Positions 8,659-17,675 of a stretch of 64,000 bases of DNA are shown here, piece by piece; the stretch's first letter is position 1; each line of letters begins with the position of its first letter. Location: NCBI GenBank assembly GCA_965214055.1, contig OZ243931.1, forward strand, positions 2,666,001-2,730,000, given 5' to 3'. The notes below the pieces were generated by a model. That model did not search any database, was not told where the DNA came from, and was given only the letters and a program-made list of their open reading frames with translations. This stretch comes from WTGA01 sp965214055 (GTDB taxonomy: Bacteria > Pseudomonadota > Gammaproteobacteria > Arenicellales > Poriferihabitantaceae). A program made the translations under genes and the position numbers.

Positions 8659-9251
8659 TCGATGCCAGGCTGGGCCTTTACGCCCTTGCGAAAAGCATGT
8701 TCCAGATCGGCAATATCACTGATCGTATCCGCGACCTCCATGAGTTCGCGATGCATGGTACGCCCGGTGATGATGACGTTTTGATTCACCGGGCGGGACT
8801 GGAGGGCCTGGACCACCGGCCCCACGTCCAGGTGTCCGTACTTGAACATGTAGGACATTTCATCAAAGACCAGCAGGTCATATCCGGCATCACCCAGCAT
8901 GCCCTCCGCAATGGCCCAGGCCTGTTGGGCTGCCAGCCTGTCCAGGGACTTGTCCTGGGTTTCCCAGGTAAACCCATGGCCCATGATGTGAAAGTCGACC
9001 TTTGGATGGTCTTTAAAAAACCGGTATTCCCCGGTTTCCTTTCTGCCCTTGATAAACTGGATCAGCCCCGCTTTTTGACCGTGTCCCAGTGCACGTGCCA
9101 TGGTGCCAAAAGCCGAGGAGCTTTTTCCCTTGCCATTGCCCTTGAGCAGGATGAGAACCCCCCGTATTTCCGTGGCCCTGGCAATCCGCTCATCCATGAC
9201 GGCCTTTTTTCGCTGCATTTTCTCTTTGTGCCGGGTTTCTGAATCGCGCAT
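8652..9251 (-). CDS. cobO: Cob(I)yrinic acid a,c-diamide adenosyltransferase
   Basis: A 199-residue CobO/BtuR-type corrinoid adenosyltransferase. The P-loop NGKGKSSSAFG lies near residues 38-48, and the family pattern LLVFDEMSYMFKYG, typical of CobO, is visible. It attaches the 5'-deoxyadenosyl group to the corrin cobalt. It lies 10 bases downstream of the chelatase gene and overlaps cbiA, consistent with one transcript. In this pathway it acts just after cobyrinate diamide is made by CbiA. Confidence 0.93.
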   Translation of the reverse strand: MRDSETRHKEKMQRKKAVMDERIARATEIRGVLILLKGNGKGKSSSAFGTMARALGHGQKAGLIQFIKGRKETGEYRFFKDHPKVDFHIMGHGFTWETQDKSLDRLAAQQAWAIAEGMLGDAGYDLLVFDEMSYMFKYGHLDVGPVVQALQSRPVNQNVIITGRTMHRELMEVADTISDIADLEHAFRKGVKAQPGIEW

Positions 9252-9261
9252 GGGACTGGAT

Positions 9262-10977
9262 TTAGTGATGGGTGGCTAACGGCAACTCGGACACATGAAA
9301 ATATTCCGAGTGGATTCTTTCAGACAGTGTCCTGCTCATGCCAAGGGGAACCCGTCCTGATTCGATATCGATCACCATGGCCGGATGATTGGACCACAAT
9401 GGATGATTCGCGGCAGCTTCCTCCACCCGTCCATCCGTCAGCAGGTATACCACGCAGTTGAGCGAGTGATGCCGTTGGCAATTCAGCAGATTCCAGGCAT
9501 GATCCAGCGCCATGAGGATGGGGGTCCCTCCACCTGCCTGTATGGTATCCAGGATGGGCTGGACATTTTTGGGTGCCCGTTTGGGGTACACCAGGGTCCT
9601 GACCATGTCATTGCCGAATGCAATCAGGCCCAGGCGCCGCCGGTGCAGATAACCCTGTTGAGACAGTGCCTGGACGACTCCCTTGGCATGATTCAGGCCC
9701 CGGCCGCTCAACGTTGATGCCGAGGTGTCCAGCAGAACCAGGTCCAGGTCCAGTCCTCTTTTCTGCGGATAGCGATACACCAGTCGTTTGTTTTTTTCGC
9801 GATGGCTCAATGTCTGGAAATGGTTGGAGTATCCCAGTGTTCGGTACCAGTCGATTTTGGGTACCATCCCGTTTTCCCGGTCAAGATAGCGTGGGGAGGG
9901 AAAAAAGCCATTCTCGCGCTTTCCCGGGTCCAGGCCAATCCGCCCTGTCCCGGGCCGATGGGCATGGGAGGTGAGAAACGGCACGGCCCGGGGTTCGGAC
10001 GTGCCCGTGAGCACAGGGGGCAGGGCCCCCCAGGCACCCTGCACCGAGGACCCGCCACGAGTCTCGTTGCCCGAGTCCCGATCCGGGGTATTCGAGGACC
10101 CCCGGGGAGGGGGCGCAGGAGAAGAGGGCATCCCAGGTCTGCGTCGATGCGCCAGCACAAGTTCTTCGATGCTTTCCAGGTCTGTTTCGCCGACTTCCCG
10201 TCGTTGATGCAGTGCGGCATGGGCCCGGCTCGCCCGATGCATCACGATATCCGCCCGCAGCCCCTCGACATTGGCCCTGGCACAGCGCCGGGCAATCTCC
10301 TCCCCAATGGGCCTTCCAACGACGACGTGGGAAAGGGATTGTCGTGCTTTTTCCAGGGCCCTGGCCATTTTGTTGATCTGCTGCTGGTGTGTGGCGATAA
10401 ATTCATCCGGGTTGTTGTCGAATTCGACCCTTCTGGATACGATTTCCATTCGTTGTCCGGGTGAAAACTGTTCCTCTACCTGGGCCATCAGCCCGAACCG
10501 GTCAAGAAGCTGGGGGCGGAGTTCGCCTTCGTCCGGATTCATGGTGCCGGTCAGGACAAATCGGGAATCATGACGGTGACTGATTCCGTCCCGTTCCACG
10601 ATATTGGTTCCGGAAGCGGCGACATCCAGGAGTAAATCCACCAGGTGGTCCGCGAGCAGGTTGACCTCATCGACATACAGAATTCCGCCGTGGGCCTTTG
10701 CAAGCAATCCTGGCCGAAAAGCCAGCCCGGATTCCTTCAGTGCATGGGCAAGATCGAAAGTACCGGAGATCATTTCTTCGCTGGCCCCCAGTGGAATGGT
10801 CACAAAGGGGCGTTCGGGGTCAAGGTCCGCGAGGCCACGCACCACCGTGGATTTGGCGCTGCCTCGTGGACCACAAATCAGCAGGCCGCCGATGGTCGGG
10901 TCAATGGCAGTCAGCAGGAGAGCGGTTTTCAGTCGGTCCTGTCCGACAATGGCGGTAAACGGAAAGTTTTGCGACAT
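9262..10977 (-). CDS. ChlI/ChlD-type fused chelatase ATPase-vWA subunit
   Basis: A 571-residue fusion. An N-terminal AAA+ domain (P-loop GPRGSAKST, residues 36-44; Walker B ILYVDEVNLL) is followed by a Pro/Gly-rich linker at about residues 285-330 and a C-terminal von Willebrand A domain with the metal site DTSAS at residues 417-421. This is the ChlI plus ChlD architecture of the magnesium chelatase family. In a cobalamin operon such proteins are thought to replace CobS and CobT as helper of a CobN-type cobaltochelatase. No CobN is in the window, and a single-subunit CbiX is encoded divergently, so its partner is open. It is first in the minus arm, under the riboswitch. Confidence 0.85.
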   Translation of the reverse strand: MSQNFPFTAIVGQDRLKTALLLTAIDPTIGGLLICGPRGSAKSTVVRGLADLDPERPFVTIPLGASEEMISGTFDLAHALKESGLAFRPGLLAKAHGGILYVDEVNLLADHLVDLLLDVAASGTNIVERDGISHRHDSRFVLTGTMNPDEGELRPQLLDRFGLMAQVEEQFSPGQRMEIVSRRVEFDNNPDEFIATHQQQINKMARALEKARQSLSHVVVGRPIGEEIARRCARANVEGLRADIVMHRASRAHAALHQRREVGETDLESIEELVLAHRRRPGMPSSPAPPPRGSSNTPDRDSGNETRGGSSVQGAWGALPPVLTGTSEPRAVPFLTSHAHRPGTGRIGLDPGKRENGFFPSPRYLDRENGMVPKIDWYRTLGYSNHFQTLSHREKNKRLVYRYPQKRGLDLDLVLLDTSASTLSGRGLNHAKGVVQALSQQGYLHRRRLGLIAFGNDMVRTLVYPKRAPKNVQPILDTIQAGGGTPILMALDHAWNLLNCQRHHSLNCVVYLLTDGRVEEAAANHPLWSNHPAMVIDIESGRVPLGMSRTLSERIHSEYFHVSELPLATHH

Positions 10978-11264
10978 CGAAAAATTTACCGGCAGTCCAG
11001 GGAAATGGTCAACGGCACAGATGGCGCACGGTACTGTGCGGCAAGCACACAGACCGTATCGGGTTGGGTCACAAATGGCCGCATTTTCACCGATATCACA
11101 GTCATGAACCGAGGCGATTGATTTATGGCAGAGCCTGATTCATCCCCGGCATGCCGGGTTGGGACGGACTTCCGGATTGTTTGGCTGCTGCATTTGGTAT
11201 ATCTCCGACTCTGCACACGCTGGTGCGATTAAGATCGAATGCTGTGTGCGGTATTGGCTGCACC

Positions 11265-11425
11265 GGGATGGGAGTATTGGCGGGTTCCGGGCTTCAGTGA
11301 ACCCTGTACCCGTGACCGTTGCCGGGACAGTCCAAGGTTCCCTGCCAACCCGAACCCCCGGGCACACCGTGCAAAGGCATTCTGTCTTCCCATTCCCCCG
11401 GGTGAAACCCTGGTTCCTTGGGCTC
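11265..11425 (-). ncRNA. Cobalamin riboswitch
   Basis: Read on the minus strand, the segment has the landmarks of an adenosylcobalamin riboswitch: a 5' stem region (AACCAGGGTTTCACCC), a GGGAA-type core, the segment GGACTGTCCCGGCAAC, and a B12 box near its 3' end (CACTGAAGCCCGGAACC, then CGCCAA; box within 11273-11299). It lies about 290 bases upstream of the chelatase gene, directly after a strong promoter. It should repress the chlID-cobO-cbiA arm when cobalamin is plentiful. Boundaries are estimates. Confidence 0.85.
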
Positions 11426-11426
11426 G

Positions 11427-11437
11427 ATTATAACAAA
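11427..11437 (-). promoter_or_regulatory. Extended -10 promoter upstream of the cobalamin riboswitch
   Basis: On the minus strand TATAAT (11427-11432) is preceded one base away by TG, giving an extended -10 element. No good -35 box is seen at the usual distance. Transcription would begin just before the riboswitch aptamer. Confidence 0.55.
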
Positions 11438-11627
11438 TAGAATGGGCCACAGGGGATTGGAGTGGCGGTCACGCCATGTGAATCGGCCCCGGTTCCGATC
11501 AACCGGGGAATGGCCGCGGCACGGGTAAAAATTGATACCATACATGAATTATCACTGTTCATTTTACACATTGGACGGGAATTGCAAGATATAATTCGCC
11601 GTCCCAGCAACTTTACCATATCAGTTA

Positions 11628-12710
11628 TTGAATTCATTTCCAGACAACGCCGGTATCCTGATCTGCGGTCATGGCAGCCGGGCAAAAATCGCTGAACAGG
11701 AATTTGGATTGTTGGCAGCAGGATTGCGCGAGCGTTTCCCCGGGCGGATGATTGAACATGGATTTCTGGAGTATTCCTCGCCGAATATACACATGGCACT
11801 GGACCGGTTGATTTCCAATGGTGTCCAGCATGTCTGTGCTCTGCCCGGCATGCTCTTTCGGGCCACCCATGCACAGAATGACATTCCTTCGGTATTGACC
11901 ACATACCGGGACCGGCATCCGGGGCTGGAAATCCGTTATGGCGTGGAACTTGGACTGCATTCGGAAATGGTCGCCGCTTTCGAGACCCGGATTCTCGAAG
12001 CATTGGGACTGGAATCCCGACCGGACCCGGGAGCCCTGTACGATACCATGCTGGTGGTGGTGGGCCGGGGCACATCGGTGGCCACGGCCAATGCCGAGGC
12101 GGCCAAATTGACCCGGATCGTTGCCGAAAACCTGGGGTTCGGATGGTGTGAAACGGTCTATTCCGGGGTGACTTTCCCCTCAGTGGGGCGAGGCCTGGAG
12201 ATGGCGACCAGACTGGGGTTCAGCAGGATTGTCGTAGCCCCCTATTTCCTGTTTTCCGGCCGTTTGGTTGGACGGATTAATGCCTATGTGGAGAAAGTGG
12301 CGAACACCTATCCCCATATACAATTTATTACGGCCGACTATTTGCGTGATCAGGAGCATGTCATCAATGCATTCGTGGCCCGCATTGAGGAAGTCCTGTT
12401 CAATACGGGACAGGAGCCGGGGCTGCTGGAAGATTTTCAGACGCGGCTGGCAACGGGTGAAGTCACTGCACATCACCATCATGCCGAATACCAGCCCGAC
12501 CACGGGACTGCACAGGAGACCCCCCATGTTCACCACCATGCTCCCTACCGCCATATCGCGCATCCCCATGGCCCGCGGACAATGATTGATGAGAATGTCT
12601 GCTGCTGTTTTATGGGTCAGTTCCCCCAGTTTGTGATTGACGAGGAGAGACGGTTGCGCACCCAGAGTGCCGGGCCGCCCAGCGATGATCACCTGCCCCA
12701 GTGCAAGTAA
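11628..12710 (+). CDS. cbiX: Sirohydrochlorin cobaltochelatase, long two-domain form
   Basis: A 360-residue CbiX with two chelatase-fold repeats. The first holds the motif GHGSR near residue 16 and the second catalytic-type histidine in HAQND; the second repeat has GRGTS in place of the histidine motif, as expected for one active half. After about residue 275 comes a histidine-rich tail (clusters such as HHHH and HVHHH) that probably stores or delivers cobalt, then a Cys-Cys-Cys cluster near the C-terminus. It inserts cobalt into sirohydrochlorin (early, anaerobic-type route). The start is TTG without a clear ribosome binding site. First gene of the plus arm. Confidence 0.9.
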   Translation: MNSFPDNAGILICGHGSRAKIAEQEFGLLAAGLRERFPGRMIEHGFLEYSSPNIHMALDRLISNGVQHVCALPGMLFRATHAQNDIPSVLTTYRDRHPGLEIRYGVELGLHSEMVAAFETRILEALGLESRPDPGALYDTMLVVVGRGTSVATANAEAAKLTRIVAENLGFGWCETVYSGVTFPSVGRGLEMATRLGFSRIVVAPYFLFSGRLVGRINAYVEKVANTYPHIQFITADYLRDQEHVINAFVARIEEVLFNTGQEPGLLEDFQTRLATGEVTAHHHHAEYQPDHGTAQETPHVHHHAPYRHIAHPHGPRTMIDENVCCCFMGQFPQFVIDEERRLRTQSAGPPSDDHLPQCK

Positions 12711-12728
12711 CGTTTTCGGGTATCGGAG

Positions 12729-13247
12729 GTGGGGGTGATTGAATTGATCACGGGAGGTGCCCGGAGTGGGAAAAGCAGTCATGCACTCGATGTCGCTGAA
12801 TCCCTGGCGGGAAACCGGCATTTTATTGCCACCGCCGAGGCCCATGACCAAGAAATGGCAGAACGCATTGCACAGCACAAAAAAGAACGAAGCGCTGCCT
12901 GGCAACTGACGGAAGAACCCCGCTATCTGTCCGCCCCGGTTCCCAGGTTCACAGCAGGGGACATCGTCCTTGTGGACTGCCTGACATTGTGGATTACCAA
13001 TTGGCTGTGTTCCCGGAACACGGACGGGTGGCCGGAGGAAAAACGTCGATTTCTGGAAGGACTGGGGGTCTCCCGGGCGCATTGGTTGCTGGTCAGTAAC
13101 GAAACCGGCATGGGGGTGGTTCCGATGGATTCGTTAAGCCGGCGATTTGTGGATGAAAGCGGCCGGCTCCACCAGGAGTTGGCGGCAATGGCCAATCGGG
13201 TCACGCTGGTGACGATGGGCATTCCCCGGGTCCTCAAGGAGAGCTGA
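12729..13247 (+). CDS. cobU: Adenosylcobinamide kinase / adenosylcobinamide-phosphate guanylyltransferase
   Basis: A 172-residue CobU. The P-loop GGARSGKS lies near the N-terminus (about residues 8-15), and the guanylylated histidine lies in the segment ERIAQHKKER near residue 45. It phosphorylates adenosylcobinamide and transfers GMP to give adenosylcobinamide-GDP in nucleotide loop assembly. It lies 18 bases after cbiX and 8 bases before cobT, within the plus-strand operon. Confidence 0.94.
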   Translation: MGVIELITGGARSGKSSHALDVAESLAGNRHFIATAEAHDQEMAERIAQHKKERSAAWQLTEEPRYLSAPVPRFTAGDIVLVDCLTLWITNWLCSRNTDGWPEEKRRFLEGLGVSRAHWLLVSNETGMGVVPMDSLSRRFVDESGRLHQELAAMANRVTLVTMGIPRVLKES

Positions 13248-13255
13248 GGGCAACC

Positions 13256-14296
13256 ATGTCGGATTGGTTTGTGCAAGGTACTGCGCCGGTCCGCACGGTA
13301 TGGGGAGACCGGGCCCGGGAGCGGCAGCTTTCTCTGACCAAACCCCCCGGGTCTCTCGGCCGACTGGAAGATCATGCGATTGCCCTGTCCGCGATGCAGG
13401 GACGCATTGACCCCGCGCTCGACCATGTCAGGATTGCCGTCTTTGCCGGAGACCACGGCGTGGCACACGAAGGGGTCAGCGCCTTTCCCCAGGTGGTTAC
13501 GACGGAAATGGTCCGGAATTTTATCCGGGGCGGGGCGGCGATCAGTGTTCTGGCCAAAAAACTGGGGGCGGACCTGACCATTGTTAATGCGGGGACGATC
13601 CATGGGGAGGGCTTTGGGGAGGCGGTGATTGATCGGCCGATTGCCCGGGGCTGTGGAAATATCGCGGTGGAACCGGCCATGTCCCGGGAGCAGTGTGTTC
13701 AGGCGCTTTCTCTCGGGAAAAGCATTGTGGAGGGATATGGGAGAAATTGTGAACTGGTCATCGGAGGCGAGATGGGGATCGCCAATACCACCAGTGCTAC
13801 CGCACTGGCCGTTGCCATGGGGGTCGGAGATCCGCGTTCACTGACGGGGCCGGGTACCGGGCTGGATGATGCCGGCGTGCAACATAAGATTTCGGTTGTC
13901 GAGAAGGCGGTTTCCAGGCAGCCCACCCGGAAACAGGCCGTGGATATTCTGGCCGATCTGGGTGGATTCGAAATTGCCGCGCTGGTCGGATATTACATCG
14001 CTGCTGCCCAGCGGGGCGTTGCCATTCTTGTGGATGGTTTCATCGCGTCGGTTGCAGCCCTGGCGGCGAGTCACATCAACCCGGGAACACGGAACTGGTT
14101 GCTGTTTTCCCACACGTCAGCGGAACCGGGCCACCAGAGGGTTCTGGAATCTCTGCATGCGGAACCCCTGCTGTGCCTGAAGATGAGACTGGGAGAAGGA
14201 AGTGGTGCTGCGGTGGCGGTGGACCTGCTCCGTGCGGCCTGTGCACTGCAAAACGGGATGGCGACCTTTGCCGAAGCAGGAGTTTCGGATGGATAA
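13256..14296 (+). CDS. cobT: Nicotinate-nucleotide-dimethylbenzimidazole phosphoribosyltransferase
   Basis: A 346-residue CobT that makes alpha-ribazole phosphate from the lower-ligand base and nicotinate mononucleotide. The KPPGSLGRLE segment near the N-terminus, FAGDHGVAHEGVSAFPQ, and the C-terminal MRLGEGSGAA segment containing the catalytic glutamate are all present. Length is normal. Its last codons overlap the start of cobC by 8 bases, so translation is probably coupled. Confidence 0.95.
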   Translation: MSDWFVQGTAPVRTVWGDRARERQLSLTKPPGSLGRLEDHAIALSAMQGRIDPALDHVRIAVFAGDHGVAHEGVSAFPQVVTTEMVRNFIRGGAAISVLAKKLGADLTIVNAGTIHGEGFGEAVIDRPIARGCGNIAVEPAMSREQCVQALSLGKSIVEGYGRNCELVIGGEMGIANTTSATALAVAMGVGDPRSLTGPGTGLDDAGVQHKISVVEKAVSRQPTRKQAVDILADLGGFEIAALVGYYIAAAQRGVAILVDGFIASVAALAASHINPGTRNWLLFSHTSAEPGHQRVLESLHAEPLLCLKMRLGEGSGAAVAVDLLRAACALQNGMATFAEAGVSDG

Positions 14297-14909
14297 ACCG
14301 ACACAGATCGATTTGCTGCGCCATGGCGAGCACCAATTGGGGGATGTGATTTGTGGAGTTACCAACCCGCCGCTGACGGACCGGGGAATGTCTCAACTCG
14401 AAACCCGGTGTCAAGGGCTCATTGAATCCGGGGTGCGGTGGGATGTTTGTATCAGCTCCCCACGAAGACGGTGTGCTGTTTTTGCAGAGCGGTTCAGCAA
14501 AAAGATCGACACTGATCTTGTTTTTGATTGGGGTTTCGCCGAAGTGGATTTTGGAGAATGGGAAGGGTTGTCTTTCCCGGAAATTCACGCCCGGTTCCCC
14601 GGGCAATGGCAGTCCTGGATGAGGGATCCCGATAAACCGGCTCCTCACCATGGCGAAAAATACCGTGATTTTCTGGATCGCGTACAAGTCGCCTGGGAAC
14701 GGTTAATGGAATCCCATCGACAAAAAAACATATTGCTGATCAGTCATGGCGGCGTGATGCGAGCCATCTATACCACGGTTTTTGCACTGGGTCCGGAATC
14801 CTCCTTTCGCATCAACGTTCCCCATGCCTGCCATACCCGGATCATGGCCTACCACCACAGCGGACATTCCGACTGGTACCAGTTCGACAGCCACAGTTCA
14901 CATCCATGA
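14289..14909 (+). CDS. cobC: Alpha-ribazole phosphatase (histidine phosphatase family)
   Basis: A 206-residue phosphoglycerate-mutase-like phosphatase. The RHG motif is in LLRHGE near residue 11 and the second histidine is in LLISHGGVMRAIYTT. It removes the 5' phosphate from alpha-ribazole phosphate or adenosylcobalamin phosphate. The reading frame is open further upstream inside cobT, but the ATG at 14289, overlapping the cobT stop, gives the normal length. Its stop overlaps the cobS start (ATGA). Confidence 0.9.
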   Translation: MDKPTQIDLLRHGEHQLGDVICGVTNPPLTDRGMSQLETRCQGLIESGVRWDVCISSPRRRCAVFAERFSKKIDTDLVFDWGFAEVDFGEWEGLSFPEIHARFPGQWQSWMRDPDKPAPHHGEKYRDFLDRVQVAWERLMESHRQKNILLISHGGVMRAIYTTVFALGPESSFRINVPHACHTRIMAYHHSGHSDWYQFDSHSSHP

Positions 14910-15652
14910 ATATCCGTGGGCCGCTGGCGGCCATTCAGTTCCTGACCCGTTTGCCCGGGGGCAGACAGTTAAGCCATGACGCCCGGCTGGCCGGTGAAGC
15001 GGTGGCCTGGTACCCGGTGGTTGGAATACTGATCGGACTGATCATCGCACTGAGTGCCTGGGTGCTGGATCGCTGGCTGGGTCTGCCGCCGGTTCTGGTC
15101 TCGGCGCTGTGCGTGGGAATCTGGATTGCCGTGACCGGCGCTCTTCATCTGGATGGTGTGGCCGATTGTGCGGATGCCTGGATGGGTGGACACGATCGGG
15201 AACGCATGATGGAGATACTGCAGGACACACACTGCGGGACCGGTGCTGTGGTGGCACTGATCCTGGTGATCGTCATCAAAATGGTGGCGGTTTCCGTACT
15301 GGTGGAGCAGGGGGCATGGTGGGCGTTGGTGATGACGCCCATGGTGGGGCGTATCCTGCTGACGGGGGTGCTTTTCGGTTTTCCCTATGTGCGCGAACAG
15401 GGATTGGGCCAGGGTCTCCGGGAACATCTGAATGTTCCAGCCATAAAGGTCGTCGCGGCCTTGTGTGCGGGGTCGCTGGTTCTGGTCTCGTTGTCTGGAT
15501 TTTTTGTCGCATTGGCCGGGGCATCTGTTGCCATGGGGATGATCTATTTCCTGCTGATCAGGCCGCTGGGGGGAGCAACCGGCGATGTGTACGGGGCAAC
15601 CGTGGAATTGACAGAGCTGTTGATGCTCATCGGTTTGGCGATGATTGTATGA
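14906..15652 (+). CDS. cobS: Adenosylcobinamide-GDP ribazoletransferase (cobalamin synthase)
   Basis: A 248-residue polytopic membrane protein that joins adenosylcobinamide-GDP and alpha-ribazole. The N-terminal AIQFLTRLP segment and the metal-binding acidic motif HLDGVADCADAW near residues 75-86 are characteristic. Several hydrophobic segments (for example around residues 30-50 and 110-130) support the membrane location. Last gene of the plus arm, overlapping cobC by 4 bases. Confidence 0.94.
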   Translation: MNIRGPLAAIQFLTRLPGGRQLSHDARLAGEAVAWYPVVGILIGLIIALSAWVLDRWLGLPPVLVSALCVGIWIAVTGALHLDGVADCADAWMGGHDRERMMEILQDTHCGTGAVVALILVIVIKMVAVSVLVEQGAWWALVMTPMVGRILLTGVLFGFPYVREQGLGQGLREHLNVPAIKVVAALCAGSLVLVSLSGFFVALAGASVAMGMIYFLLIRPLGGATGDVYGATVELTELLMLIGLAMIV

Positions 15653-16022
15653 GCCGCATCCAGCGCACCGGTCCATCAACCCCCAACCTGGGCTAAAACA
15701 GGACGAGGCAACTCATTGTGCGTCCCGGAGAACAGGTTTTCGGTATTTGTCCGGCAGTTTCCGTTCCTCGTTGATTGTAGTCGGCATCATGTCCGCGCCA
15801 GGGACTCGCGGAGTTCCATCGACTGCTGACCACCCTGTGTGGCCCTGGCATCCCGCCAAACGTACGTTTGCTCCCCATTTTGGGGAACCCCTGGCCTTTC
15901 TGGAAAACCACTCCAAAGGTGAATCGCGCCTCAATATGTCCAGACTCGGTCATGTTTCATACTTTCAGCTGAATTTCTGTCTTCAAACCAGGACAAGCTG
16001 AGAGGTGGTCGGATCAGAGGGT
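15653..16022. other. Intergenic, no gene recognised
   Basis: 370 bases between convergent cobS and the secreted hypothetical gene. Short frames here match nothing I know. No hairpin with a T-run was noted. Confidence 0.5.
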
Positions 16023-16823
16023 TCAGTTCCAGCTTCTGTTTTCCAAAATTTCTGCAAAGCCTGTCATTTCCTTTGCCTGAACGGTCTCAACCCGGCTGAC
16101 CGTGCTCTGCTCGACGGTAAAGAAATGAAGCTTTTGATGTATACATCCGGACGGACAATCCCCCCAGGCATTACGGGCGATGACATACCAGGTTTCCTGT
16201 ACCTTGGACAGGTCCATATCCGGTCCGTCTGTGAGATGTATATCGAGTTCAGCAAACTGCACACCCGGTATTTCCTGGTAGCCCCGGTACGCAGCATCCA
16301 GATTGACGGATTCATCAAATTTCAGGAGGACCACTCCCGTATTATGGAAAATCTGCAGATCAGACAGGCCGAGTTTTGCATTCAGTGCGTCGAACTTTAC
16401 ATTCCCGGTAGGGGTTGTAGTGAGTTCATTTTCATTATCTTCAAGTTCTGTAACTGCCATCCACAGGTCTGAATCCAGACCGAGAAGAAGCGTTCCGGGT
16501 GCATGAGAGCGTCGTGCGGAAATCTCCGCCATGGCCGGGTATGCGGTCCGCAGTTGCTCCAGGACCTGCCTGATCTCGTCAATGAGCCGGCTCCGGTCCA
16601 CCGGGTCCAGAAACATGTCAGTGCTTTGCCGTTGCAGCATCTGCTCACCCAGTATGATGGCATCCTCATGCATATAGGATTTCTGCATAACCAGCTTCCC
16701 ACCCGCCGGATTTTCATCGGCATAGAGCATTTCTGTGGCTGACAGACCACGACCTGTCAGAACCAGGACAACTGTACAGAGGAGGGCGAACCAGTACACC
16801 TTATGTATTCTTTTCTGTGTCAT
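16023..16823 (-). CDS. Secreted protein of unknown function with GDCPSGC motif
   Basis: 266 residues with a clear signal peptide (basic MTQKRIHK, hydrophobic YWFALLCTVVLVLTG, then LSA). The mature part is acidic and mostly helical in its first half. The C-terminal region has a segment NAWGDCPSGCIHQKLHFFTV whose two cysteines could form a disulfide; I have seen similar GDCPSGC-type segments in uncharacterised exported proteins of gammaproteobacteria, but I know no function. It is monocistronic between cobS (convergent) and the broken ATPase (divergent). The periplasmic or extracellular location is inferred from the signal peptide. Confidence 0.75.
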   Translation of the reverse strand: MTQKRIHKVYWFALLCTVVLVLTGRGLSATEMLYADENPAGGKLVMQKSYMHEDAIILGEQMLQRQSTDMFLDPVDRSRLIDEIRQVLEQLRTAYPAMAEISARRSHAPGTLLLGLDSDLWMAVTELEDNENELTTTPTGNVKFDALNAKLGLSDLQIFHNTGVVLLKFDESVNLDAAYRGYQEIPGVQFAELDIHLTDGPDMDLSKVQETWYVIARNAWGDCPSGCIHQKLHFFTVEQSTVSRVETVQAKEMTGFAEILENRSWN

Positions 16824-16985
16824 TGCTGCTATATGCTTCCTGAAAATATACCGGAATCCGCCTGTGTGATGAAAGTATATTGCAACGAACTCTACTAAAG
16901 ATCAGTATTACGCAATGATATTGTAGTATACCGTGGAAAGGCGTGTTTCTCCGGTGGGGTCGGATTCATTCAGGCTAAAACGGAA

Positions 16986-17675
16986 GTGGACTTGTCCCCG
17001 ATCTCCGCAACTATCCGAAAACTCCTGCTGGTGCTGGCCGGTACGCCAAATCTCTGGCCGCACTTGGGAAAGCCAATGCGTCGTTCTGGGACCGCAGCAA
17101 GAAATTGCCTTTGGGATGCTTGTCACCGGAAGAAGCTGCCAGGCACTTGTCATCCCGTTGCAGAAAGTGGGTATTTCTTTTGCCCCCGGTGTTCTCGGAC
17201 ACATCGTGGAGCAGACCCACTGTTATCCCTTTTTCATCCAGGTCTGGGGGGATTGTCTGGCCCAGCGGTTACAGCAGACGGGGGGCGGATAATTGACATG
17301 GAGACAGTCAACGGGGTGACGGCGGCGGTGACAGATGAGCGCGATGCCATGTATCAGATCCGGTGAAATGAGATAGAAGAGGCGGAGTTGTTGTCCGTCG
17401 CTGAAAGCATCGCGAATGCGTTTGTGCGAGGTGACATGGTACATTTTCATGAACATAGTCTGAAGGAAGCGATTGCACAGGGGATGCCCGACGATGAACC
17501 GACCACAGATCAGCATGTCCGGGAAAAGTTAAAACAATTCTCTCATTTGGGTTATGTCTGGCAAGTGGGTGGTGTTTATTACGAGCCTGGCATCCCGAGC
17601 CTGATGTCTTACGTCAATACTCTGGCACAGGTGAATGCTCCGCTATCGCTGGCTGAGCAAGCTGGAAAACGTTGA
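16986..17675 (+). pseudogene. Shattered AAA-type ATPase, C-terminal part only
   Basis: Pieces in three frames join into the C-terminal half of a familiar ATP-binding protein family: KLLLVLAGTPNLWPHLGK, then ANASFWDRSKKLPLG and LSPEEAARHL, then VIPLQKVGISF...CYPFFIQVWGDCLAQRL, then RIIDMETVNGVTAAV, and, after an in-frame TGA at about 17364, EIEEAELLSVAESIANAF. At least three frameshifts and one stop are needed. The P-loop half is absent upstream. The last intact piece runs to 17675. It cannot make a working protein. Confidence 0.75.

Noticed and set aside
10986..11216. A small gene between the riboswitch and the chelatase gene on the minus strand
   Set aside because: The 76-codon frame has no recognisable domain and is better explained as the riboswitch's downstream leader.
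11432..11627. A second cobalamin riboswitch for the cbiX arm
   Set aside because: No B12 box or GGGAA core was found on the plus strand in this stretch.
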